A stretch of 5,694 nucleotides of DNA from an uncultured Collinsella sp. (GTDB lineage: Bacteria; Actinomycetota; Coriobacteriia; Coriobacteriales; Coriobacteriaceae), in contig URNK01000116.1 in assembly GCA_900549195.1 (NCBI GenBank), positions 1 to 5,694 of the forward strand. Reading direction: 5' to 3'. The notes below the pieces were generated by a model. The model saw only the letters and a program-made list of their open reading frames with translations, did not search any database and was not told where the DNA came from. This document shows positions 1 to 5,694 of this stretch, piece by piece. The position numbers and the translations under genes are program-made. How positions within the stretch are numbered: the stretch's first letter is position 1; each line of letters starts with the position of its first letter.

Positions 1-55
1 ACCGAGATCTACACGTAAGGAGTCGTCGGCAGCCTCACACCTGTATAAGAGACAG
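1..55 (+). other. Illumina Nextera P5/i5/read-1 adapter remnant (artefact)
   Basis: This stretch is library adapter, not genome. Bases 1-14 match the 3' end of the Illumina P5 oligo, 15-22 read GTAAGGAG, which is the Nextera i5 index known as S505/N505, and 23-55 match the Nextera read-1 primer ending in the Tn5 mosaic end (TGTATAAGAGACAG at 42-55). The order P5, index, read-1, mosaic end is exactly that of a Nextera library molecule, so chance is excluded. Four bases (34, 38, 40, 41) differ from the adapter as I remember it, and all four are C on this strand. Genomic DNA starts at about 56. The stretch should be trimmed before annotation or deposition. Confidence 0.97.
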
Positions 56-240
56 GGCGTAGGCGTAGGCGTGCCGCCATCGCCGCCGGTCGAACCACCA
101 GTGGAGCCGCCCGTCGAGCCACCGGTCGTACCGGTGCCGCCGGTGGTGTCGTCGCCCGTGGTCTCGGTGGTCGTGGTCGTCGTGGTAGTCGTTGTGGAGG
201 TTTCCTCTTCGTCCTCGTTCTCGTCCTTGTCGTCGTTCTC
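56..240 (-). repeat. Low-complexity repeats encoding the PBP C-terminal tail
   Basis: Read on the minus strand, this encodes the tail of the PBP from about residue 656. In order: an acidic Asn/Asp/Glu/Lys block (about 656-668), a run of ten consecutive Thr (671-680, bases 166-195), a Gly/Thr/Asp linker, three tandem Gly-Gly-Ser-Thr units (about 695-706, bases 88-123), and Thr-Pro alternation from 712. The Thr-Pro part is a DNA-level hexamer repeat (GGCGTA on the plus strand, about 56-72) that continues to the genomic edge. Such disordered tails outside the transpeptidase domain are common in Gram-positive class A PBPs. The full repeat number cannot be known because the contig ends inside it. 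Confidence 0.85.
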
Positions 241-2205
241 CGTCTTCTTGGAGTTGTTGGTGCCGTAGAACTTCCAGACGCTGTTGTTCTTGTAGGTGGG
301 CGCCGTTCCGGTCGCAAACTCCTCGCGCTCGGTACCGGTCAGAACGGTGTTCATAAACCGCTTAAAGACAGGCAGGTTGGTGCTGTCGCCCAGCAGGTCT
401 GTGCCGTATTTTTGGATGGGGATCTCGCCCGCGGAATAGCCGGTCCACAGGGCGCACGCCAGCTGCGGGGTATAGCCGCAGAACCACAGGTTGGTGGTGT
501 TGTCGGTGGTGCCCGTCTTGCCGGCATAGGGCTGGTTGACGCTCAGGGCACCGGCAGCACCCGTACCGCCGCCCTGCATGACGCCGGACAGAACATCGGT
601 GACCGCGGCGGCCTCGCCCTCGGTAAGCACCTGTGAGGGATTGTCGGTGTGCTGGTACAGCACCGAACCGGTACGAGAGTCAATCTCGGTGATGGCGATC
701 GGCTGGCGATAGTAGCCGCCGTTGGCAAACGTCGCGTAGGCGGCGGCCATCTCGAGCGGCGAGATCGAGCCGGTGCCGAGCGTCATGACGGGAACGTCCT
801 CGATGTTGTCCTTGGCGGGGTCGATGCCGAGCTTTTTGACGAGCGAGATGATCTTGCTGTTGCCGACGGCTTCCGCCACCTGGATGTAGCCGGTGTTGGA
901 GGAGTATGCCGTCGCCTGCTTAAGCGTGATGTTGCCATAGCTATGGTTGGCGTAGTTTTGGACCTCGGTCGTGGTGCCCTTGGCCTTGAGCGGCGAGTTG
1001 CAGTTGAGGGTGACGTTGGGGTTCATGCCGTTTTGGATGGCAGTTGCCAGTGTAAAGGCCTTAAAGGTGGAGCCGACGGGACGCTTGGCCGTGGCATGGT
1101 TTACGTGGTTCTCGTCGGCGTTGTAGTCGTAGCCGCCCACCATGCACTTGATGTAGCCGGTCTTGGGATCGACGACGACCATGCCCATGTCCAGGCCGTC
1201 GAGCGAGAGCGTGTCGAGCTGCTCGCGAACGGCATTCTCTGCCACCTGCTGCATCGTGGGGTCGATGGTGGTCTTGACGGTCAGGCCGCCCTTAAAGAGC
1301 ACGTCGGTCGAGAACTCCTGCTCCAGCAGCTGCTTAACATAGGCGACAAAGTAGGGCTGCGAGTATACGTCGACGCCGCTGCCCGAAATCTCGGTCACGT
1401 TGAGGGTGATGGGCTCGGCCTGTGCGGCATCGTGTTCCTCCTGCGTGATGTGGCCCAGGCGCAACATGTTGTCGAGGACCTTGTTGCGACGGGACAGCGC
1501 TAGGTCGGGGTTGACCGTGGGGTCGTACTGCGAGGGCGAGTTGGGAAGGCCGATGAGCAGCGCGGCCTCGCTGAGGGTGAGATCGGCGGCGCTCTTGGAC
1601 AGATAGGTCTCGGCTGCGGCCTCGATGCCGTAGGCACCGTGGCCGTAATAGATGGTGTTGAGGTACATCATGAGGATCTCGTCTTTGGAGTACATGTCCT
1701 CCATCTTGACGGCGATGTAGGCCTCGCGCACCTTACGCTCGATGGTCGAGTCGAACTGCTCCTCCTGCAGGATGGTGTTGCGCACCAGCTGCTGGGTGAT
1801 AGTCGAGGCGCCTTCGTGCCCGCCGCCGAGGGTTGCCACCGCAGCACGCGCGATACCCCACAGGTCGATACCGCCGTGCTCGTAGAAGCGCTCGTCCTCG
1901 ACGTCAACGGTGCCCTGCAGCACGTAGGGGGAGACCTCGTCCTTGGTGATGGACTTGCGGTTTTGCGTGTAGAAGCTCGCGATCTTGTTGCCGTTGCAGT
2001 CGACGATCTCGGTGGGCTCGCTCACCAGATACGCGTTGGCGTCGGTGTAGTCGGGCAGATCGGACAGCCAGCGGTTGACGTTGCCGACCATGCCGATGCC
2101 AAACGCCACGCCCGCAATCAGCAGAAAGCCCAAAAACGAGAGCAGGATTATGGGCAGGGCATGCGTCTTTGAACGGCTGCGTCCCTGTCGTTGGCGAGGA
2201 CCCAT
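56..2205 (-). CDS. Class A penicillin-binding protein (GT51 glycosyltransferase + transpeptidase), 3' end missing
   Basis: Bifunctional peptidoglycan synthase: it polymerises lipid II into glycan strands and crosslinks stem peptides on the outer face of the membrane. About 716 codons are visible. Residues 1-15 are basic and cytoplasmic, and about 16-40 form one membrane anchor. The GT51 domain follows: EDERFYEH at 103-110 (E103 the likely catalytic Glu), GASTITQQL at 132-140, RKVRE at 157-161 and EILMMYLN at 176-183. The transpeptidase domain has SxxK as STFK (nucleophile S379, K382), SxN as SSN (435-437) and KTGT at 563-566, so both activities look intact. From about 656 the protein becomes a low-complexity tail (acidic, poly-Thr, GGST repeats, Thr-Pro). 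The start ATG at 2205-2203 has GGAGGT six bases upstream. No stop is present: the gene runs off the genomic part at 56. An uncorrected reading frame stays open through the adapter to base 1, giving 18 false residues. The family is certain; the particular symbol (ponA, pbp1a) is not. Confidence 0.95.
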
Positions 2206-2211
2206 ATATTG

Positions 2212-2217
2212 ACCTCC
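2212..2217 (-). promoter_or_regulatory. Ribosome binding site of the PBP gene
   Basis: The minus strand reads GGAGGT, six bases before the ATG at 2205. This fixes the start; no competing start with a comparable site was seen in frame nearby. Confidence 0.85.
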
Positions 2218-2296
2218 AGGTATGTCGTGCCCGACGGCGGATGTGTCGTCGAGGCAGGATGGACATAAGTTATTACACGATAAACCAAACGGGGCG

Positions 2297-2310
2297 CGCG
2301 AGGCCTCGTG
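2297..2310. repeat. GC-rich palindrome in the divergent region
   Basis: CGAGGCCTCG at 2299-2308 is a perfect 10-bp palindrome. Its flanks extend it to 14 bp with one mismatched pair. It directly abuts the candidate -10 TATGCT (2311-2316) of the U32 gene, which is where a repressor operator could sit. A short palindrome in GC-rich DNA can also arise by chance, so an operator role is inference only. Confidence 0.3.
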
Positions 2311-2354
2311 TATGCTGGAAGACGGCATTTTTCAGAGTGAATGCATACCTTGGT

Positions 2355-2360
2355 AAGGAG
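2355..2360 (+). promoter_or_regulatory. Ribosome binding site deciding the U32 start
   Basis: AAGGAG lies seven bases before ATG 2368. An in-frame ATG at 2341 would give a protein nine residues longer, but it would place this site inside the coding sequence and has no comparable purine-rich site of its own. The 2368 start is therefore preferred. Confidence 0.8.
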
Positions 2361-2367
2361 TTTGCCG

Positions 2368-4326
2368 ATGGCGATTCGGGCGATGGGGCCGAGCGGACAA
2401 TACGAGACTGGATTGGATGCTGCCGGTGCGGCGCTGCCCGAGCTGCTGGCGCCGGCGGGCGGGCTCGACCAGATGCTTGCGGCCATCGCCGCGGGTGCCG
2501 ATGCCATCTATGCGGGGTTGGGCGGCTTTAACGCCCGCGTGAGCGCGCATGGTTTTACGGATAACGAGTTTGCGCGCGGCTGCGCCGTGGCGCATGCCCA
2601 TGGCGTGCGTGTGTACGTAACGCTCAACGTGTTCGTGTTTGACGATGAGTTGTCCGACGCGGTGGCGTTGGGAGCTCATGCACTGGAGCTGGGCGCCGAT
2701 GCTTTGATTGTCGCCGATGCCGGGTTGGCCTGCGCGCTGCGCGCGGCGATTCCCGGGGTCGAGATTCACCTGTCCACGCAGGCGGGCGCTCATAGCGAGG
2801 GTGCCGTGCGGCTTGCCGCCGATGAGCTGGGGGTCGAGCGCGTGACGACGGCACGCGAGCTGACGGTCGACGAGATTGCGGCGCTATGTGCCACGGGCGT
2901 GCCCATCGAGGTATTCTGCCACGGTGCGATTTGTATCGGCTATTCGGGGGCGTGCGAGTTCTCGGCCCTGCGGCGTGGGCGCTCGGCGATGCGCGGCGAC
3001 TGCACGCAGCCGTGCCGTCTGGCGTACGACCTGGTGGACGAGGCGGGACAGAGCGTTGTCGCCGTCGAGGGAGATCGCCTGCTGTGCCCGCGCGACTATC
3101 TGGGTATTGCGCATCTGCCCGAGCTTGTAGATACCGGCGTGGCGTCGCTCAAGATCGAGGGGCGCATGAAGAACCCCGATTACGTATTCAACGTGGTGCG
3201 GGTGTGGCGCCGGGCGCTCGATATGCTGCGCGACGGCGCGTGGGACCCCGGTGCCGTGGAAGAGCTTGAACGCGAGCTGGGAAGGTCGTTTAACCGTGGG
3301 TTTACCGATGCGTACCTGCGAGGGCGTTCGGGTGCCGAACTGATGAGCTTTGAGCGCGCAATTAACCAGGGCGTGCGCGTGGGGCGCTTGGTCGCTGTGG
3401 GCCACGAAGAGGTGACCGTTGAGCTCGATGCCGCCGTGGCGGCGGGTGACACGCTCGAGATTCGGTTCTATCCGGGTGCCGACGCGCGTCCCGATGTGCC
3501 CAAGCGCTGGCCGCAGGTGCCCTGCCCGGTGGATGCCGCAGCGGGGAAGCGCGTCGTCGTGCATTGCAAGCGTAAGGTGGACACGGGCTGCGAGGTGTAC
3601 CTGATTCGCAGCGCCGGCGTGTTGGATCAGACGGCGGCGGTGTTGGAGCGCATGCGGGCCGAGGCGAATGCGATTGCGCCCGTTGCGCGTGCCGTTGAGG
3701 TGCTGCCCTTTGAGGACGTTGCGGTGGATGGCGGTGCGTCGACGGAGTTGGTGGAGTGCGCGGTTCCCGCTCGCATGGTTTTTGCTTGGCAGCTGATGGA
3801 TGCCGACCCGCGCGGGGAACTCGATTTGTCCGACGCCGTTGTGGTGCTTGACGAGGTGTGCCGCACGGGTGACGCTGACCGGACCCGCTCACTGATGCAG
3901 CGTGCCGGGCGCGTCGTCTGCCGCAACCTGGGACAGGTGGTGATCGCTCGCGAGCTGGGCGTGACGTTTGACGTGGCGGCGCCGGTGTTCTGCGCGAATC
4001 GGGCCACGCTTGCCTGGCTGCGCGGACTCGGTGCGGGGCGGGTGTACTTGCCGGCCGAGTTGCTCGGCAATGATGCGGAGCGTATTGCCGAACTGGCTGC
4101 TGAACCCGGCGTCTTGGGTCCGGTCGACGCCGACCGTCCCGAGCTTATGGTGTGCGAGCACTGTCTGCTGACCGCCGAGGGCGTCTGCACTACCGATGCG
4201 ACGGGACAGGTTCGTTGCCGCGACTGCTTGCGTCGTCGGCAGGTACGCTATCTGGTCGAGCGTGACGGTACACGTCTGCCAGTTGCCATTGACGCATGCG
4301 GCAGGACGAGGATTTTCCTGTCGTAG
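2368..4326 (+). CDS. U32-family protein, long RlhA/YdcP-like form (probable RNA hydroxylation factor)
   Basis: 652 residues from the chosen start. The U32 family is labelled 'peptidase' or 'collagenase-like', but studied bacterial members (RlhA on 23S rRNA C2501, TrhP on tRNA U34, UbiU/UbiV in ubiquinone synthesis) act in hydroxylation, and UbiU/UbiV carry a 4Fe-4S cluster. An RNA-modification role is thus likelier than proteolysis. Visible family marks: ELLAPAGG at 25-32 followed by GADAIYAG; the U32 signature from E181 through CHGAIC (184-189) and GAC (194-196); CTQPC at 212-216; LKIEGRMK at 261-268; and SFNRGFTDAYL at 307-317. C189, C196, C212 and C216 are candidate cluster ligands. Next comes a beta-rich segment (about 330-400), then a second half ending in a Cys-pair module (C596, C599, C607, C617, C620) and the family-like end RDGTRLPVAID. 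The length (about 650) fits RlhA rather than the shorter TrhP or UbiU types. The family is certain; the substrate is inferred. No terminator follows, so it may read into tyrS. Confidence 0.9.
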   Translation: MAIRAMGPSGQYETGLDAAGAALPELLAPAGGLDQMLAAIAAGADAIYAGLGGFNARVSAHGFTDNEFARGCAVAHAHGVRVYVTLNVFVFDDELSDAVALGAHALELGADALIVADAGLACALRAAIPGVEIHLSTQAGAHSEGAVRLAADELGVERVTTARELTVDEIAALCATGVPIEVFCHGAICIGYSGACEFSALRRGRSAMRGDCTQPCRLAYDLVDEAGQSVVAVEGDRLLCPRDYLGIAHLPELVDTGVASLKIEGRMKNPDYVFNVVRVWRRALDMLRDGAWDPGAVEELERELGRSFNRGFTDAYLRGRSGAELMSFERAINQGVRVGRLVAVGHEEVTVELDAAVAAGDTLEIRFYPGADARPDVPKRWPQVPCPVDAAAGKRVVVHCKRKVDTGCEVYLIRSAGVLDQTAAVLERMRAEANAIAPVARAVEVLPFEDVAVDGGASTELVECAVPARMVFAWQLMDADPRGELDLSDAVVVLDEVCRTGDADRTRSLMQRAGRVVCRNLGQVVIARELGVTFDVAAPVFCANRATLAWLRGLGAGRVYLPAELLGNDAERIAELAAEPGVLGPVDADRPELMVCEHCLLTAEGVCTTDATGQVRCRDCLRRRQVRYLVERDGTRLPVAIDACGRTRIFLS

Positions 4327-4345
4327 GTGCCGCATCGCGTCAGTT

Positions 4346-4354
4346 TGTTATCAT
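4346..4354 (+). promoter_or_regulatory. Candidate extended -10 promoter for tyrS
   Basis: TGTTATCAT carries the TGn extension and a hexamer, TATCAT, matching 5 of 6 consensus -10 bases. Transcription would begin near 4361 and give a leader of about 60 bases. No -35-like hexamer is found at 16-18 bases upstream (the region is GC-rich), which is tolerable for an extended -10 but keeps this tentative. Confidence 0.35.
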
Positions 4355-4374
4355 ATGAGAGTTTATGGACTTCC

Positions 4375-4401
4375 AGCACCGCCGTTTTCGGCGAGGGTGC
4401 T
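4375..4401 (+). promoter_or_regulatory. Stem-loop in the tyrS leader, just upstream of the RBS
   Basis: AGCACC (4375-4380) pairs with GGTGCT (4396-4401), and GCCG (4381-4384) pairs with CGGC (4389-4392). The loop is TTTT and there is a three-base GAG bulge on the 3' side, making ten pairs in all. No T-run follows, so it does not look like a terminator of the upstream gene. It ends about six bases before the tyrS Shine-Dalgarno, where it could affect translation start or mRNA stability. The function is inferred. Confidence 0.5.
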
Positions 4402-4407
4402 ATAGCA

Positions 4408-4415
4408 AAAGGAGG
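4408..4415 (+). promoter_or_regulatory. Ribosome binding site of tyrS
   Basis: AAAGGAGG is a near-perfect Shine-Dalgarno, seven bases before ATG 4423. It rules out upstream in-frame starts such as 4327, which would place this leader inside the protein. Confidence 0.9.
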
Positions 4416-4422
4416 ATACCCA

Positions 4423-5634
4423 ATGCTGTCTGTTGACGAGCAAATGCGTATCATCACCTCGGGCGCCGCGCAGATCGTTCCCGAGGCCGACCTTCGCAAG
4501 AAGCTTGAGAAGGGCGAGCCCCTCAACATCAAGCTCGGCGTCGACCCCACCAGCCCCGACCTGCACCTGGGCCACGCCGTGCCGCTGCGCAAGATGCGTC
4601 AGTTCCAGGACCTGGGCCACAACGTCACCCTTATCATCGGCAACGGTACCGCGCTGATCGGCGACCCCTCGGGCAAGAACTCCACCCGTCCGCAGCTTTC
4701 GCAGGAGCAGATCGAGGCCAATGCCGAGACCTATGTGAGCCAGGCCATGAAGATCCTGGATCCCGAGAAGACCACCATCGTGCACAACGGCGACTGGATC
4801 CTTTCGATGGACCTGGCCGGCCTGCTGCAGGTGTGCTCCAAGTTCACCGTCGCCCGCATCCTCGAGCGCGACGACTTTACCAAGCGCTACCAGTCCCAGA
4901 CGCCGATCGCCCTGCATGAGTTCCTGTATCCCGTGATGCAGGCTTTCGACTCCGTGCAGATCAAGGCCGACGTGGAGATGGGCGGCACCGACCAGCTCTT
5001 CAACCTGCTCGCCGGCCGCGAGCTCATGGAGAAGATGGGCATGGAGCCGCAGATCGCGCTCACCATGCCGCTGCTTGAGGGCACCGATGGCGTGCGCAAG
5101 ATGTCCAAGTCCTATGGCAACTACATCGGCCTGACCGACGCGCCCAAGGATATGTTCGGCAAGACCATGTCCATCCCCGACGAGATGATCGGCAAGTACT
5201 ATCGTCTGGCCAGCTCGCTCACCCCGGCCGAGGTCGACAAGATCGACGCTGCTCTGGCCGACGGCTCTGCCGATCCCTATGAGCTCAAGCGCGCTCTGGG
5301 TCGCGACCTGTGCGACACCTACCACGGCGCCGGCGCCGGCGACGAGGCTCAGGCCGAGTTCGACCGCGTATTCAAGGAGGGCCAGCTTGCCGACTTCCCC
5401 GAGAAGCACGTTGAGCTGACCGTCAACGACGAGGGCCAGATCTACCTCGCTGGCCTGCTCAAGGACCTGGGTCTTTCGGCGAGCGCCGGCCAGGCTCGTC
5501 GCGATATCGACGGCGGCGGCGTCAAGATCAATGGCAAGGCCGTGGCTCCCAAGAGCTATAACATCGATCCCAGCGCCCTCAAGCTGGGTGACACCCTCTC
5601 CGTGGGCAAGCGCAAGGGCTTCAAGTTGATTTAG
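4423..5634 (+). CDS. tyrS: Tyrosyl-tRNA synthetase
   Basis: Cytoplasmic class I aminoacyl-tRNA synthetase that activates tyrosine with ATP and charges tRNA-Tyr. It has 403 residues, a normal size. The Rossmann catalytic domain carries the HIGH motif as HLGH (48-51) within GVDPTSPDLHLGH, IGDPSGK at 79-85, and KMSKS at 226-230. Comparison with the Geobacillus enzyme suggests that D81, Y169, Q173 and D176 contact the tyrosine substrate, and all are present, as is GGTDQ at 187-191. The C-terminal part from about 338 is an S4-like RNA-binding domain (LLKDLGLSASAGQARRDI, then a GGGVKINGK turn). The motif style (LHLGH, GGTDQxFN) resembles the TyrZ-type branch rather than the Bacillus TyrS type. Codon use is strongly biased to C- or G-ending codons (Lys almost only AAG, Ile nearly all ATC), more so than in the U32 gene, as expected for a highly expressed gene. 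It lies 96 bases after the U32 stop and is followed by a stem-loop. Confidence 0.97.
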   Translation: MLSVDEQMRIITSGAAQIVPEADLRKKLEKGEPLNIKLGVDPTSPDLHLGHAVPLRKMRQFQDLGHNVTLIIGNGTALIGDPSGKNSTRPQLSQEQIEANAETYVSQAMKILDPEKTTIVHNGDWILSMDLAGLLQVCSKFTVARILERDDFTKRYQSQTPIALHEFLYPVMQAFDSVQIKADVEMGGTDQLFNLLAGRELMEKMGMEPQIALTMPLLEGTDGVRKMSKSYGNYIGLTDAPKDMFGKTMSIPDEMIGKYYRLASSLTPAEVDKIDAALADGSADPYELKRALGRDLCDTYHGAGAGDEAQAEFDRVFKEGQLADFPEKHVELTVNDEGQIYLAGLLKDLGLSASAGQARRDIDGGGVKINGKAVAPKSYNIDPSALKLGDTLSVGKRKGFKLI

Positions 5635-5636
5635 TT

Positions 5637-5658
5637 CCGCCGTTCTACCGAACGGCGG
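5637..5658 (+). terminator. Stem-loop terminator after tyrS
   Basis: CCGCCGTTC (5637-5645) and GAACGGCGG (5650-5658) form a perfect 9-bp stem with a TACC loop, starting two bases after the tyrS stop. There is no T-run after it, so it is not a canonical intrinsic terminator; U-poor terminator hairpins are often proposed in high-GC Gram-positives. A second, weaker inverted pair, CGGCC/GGCCG (5661-5665 and 5677-5681), follows and may assist. The remaining bases to the window end show no gene. Confidence 0.6.
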
Positions 5659-5694
5659 ACCGGCCGACGCTGCGCGGGCCGCATTTGGACAATC

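Larger units (their letters stand above)
2206..2367. promoter_or_regulatory. Divergent intergenic region between the PBP and U32 genes
   Basis: These 162 bases separate the start of the minus-strand PBP gene from the start of the plus-strand U32 gene, so promoters for both directions should lie here. An AT-rich island at about 2264-2290, inside otherwise GC-rich sequence, contains an inverted TTAT/ATAA pair (2269-2282) and is the likeliest place for RNA polymerase to open DNA for the PBP gene. For the U32 gene, TATGCT at 2311-2316 is a weak -10 candidate (4 of 6 consensus bases), with no good -35. I could not find a consensus promoter on either strand, so exact elements are unassigned. No RNA gene or small ORF is convincing here. 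Confidence 0.55.

Noticed and set aside
42..55. Tn5 transposon end, suggesting a mobile element insertion
   Set aside because: The mosaic end is joined to the Nextera primer, index and P5 sequence, so it comes from library preparation and not from a natural transposon.
82..195. Short-unit repeats as a CRISPR or tandem-repeat array
   Set aside because: The units are a few bases to 12 bases long with no spacers, and they stay in frame with the PBP, encoding Thr runs and Gly-Gly-Ser-Thr units.
649..1503. 284-codon open frame on the plus strand
   Set aside because: It is antisense to the transpeptidase-coding part of the PBP gene. Its Val/Gly/Leu/Asp-rich translation is the usual shadow of a GC-rich gene.
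1639..2172. 177-codon open frame on the plus strand
   Set aside because: It is antisense to the GT51 domain, whose motifs are clear on the minus strand. There is no supporting ribosome binding site or family resemblance.
2884..3564. 226-codon open frame on the minus strand inside the U32 gene
   Set aside because: It overlaps the U32 signature region in antisense and shows no recognisable protein features.
4327..4422. T-box riboswitch in the tyrS leader
   Set aside because: AGGGTG at 4394-4399 recalls the start of the T-box consensus, but the rest does not match. There is no UGGN-type acceptor-binding sequence, and the leader is short for a stem I.
4363..5409. 348-codon open frame on the minus strand
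   Set aside because: It lies wholly antisense to tyrS and arises from the strong G/C-ending codon bias. It resembles no known protein, and the plus-strand TyrRS motifs are unambiguous.
5685..5690. TTGGAC as a -35 box of a downstream gene
   Set aside because: The window ends four bases later, so no -10 or gene can be checked, and a single hexamer is not evidence.

Overview
This is a GC-rich bacterial window with three protein-coding genes, plus a stretch of sequencing adapter at the left edge. The strong Shine-Dalgarno sites, GC-rich codon choice and protein types fit a high-GC Gram-positive. My best guess is a gut Coriobacteriia member such as Collinsella, but that is inferred from general resemblance and no marker here proves it.

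Layout. Bases 1-55 are not genomic: they match the 3' part of the Illumina P5 adapter, an 8-base i5 index (GTAAGGAG) and the Nextera read-1/Tn5 mosaic end. Genomic sequence begins at about 56, inside the 3' part of a minus-strand gene (56-2205). That gene encodes a class A penicillin-binding protein with an N-terminal membrane anchor, a GT51 glycosyltransferase, a transpeptidase and a low-complexity acidic/Thr/Gly-Ser tail cut by the contig end. A 162-bp divergent intergenic region (2206-2367) separates it from a plus-strand gene for a long U32-family protein (2368-4326) resembling the RlhA/YdcP type of RNA-hydroxylation factor. After a 96-bp gap containing a stable hairpin comes tyrS (4423-5634), the tyrosyl-tRNA synthetase. 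Past its stop is a perfect 9-bp stem-loop that probably ends the transcript. The last 36 bases hold no gene.

How the genes relate. The PBP builds and crosslinks peptidoglycan outside the membrane. The U32 protein and TyrRS both serve translation (probable rRNA or tRNA modification; charging of tRNA-Tyr). They are co-directional with no terminator between them, so read-through from the U32 gene into tyrS is plausible, perhaps alongside a tyrS promoter in the gap. These are ordinary core genes. I found no mobile element, CRISPR array, RNA gene or new multi-gene system. The points most worth a second look are the adapter contamination (which would add a false C-terminus to the PBP), the repetitive PBP tail, the tyrS leader hairpin, and the unassigned substrate of the U32 protein.
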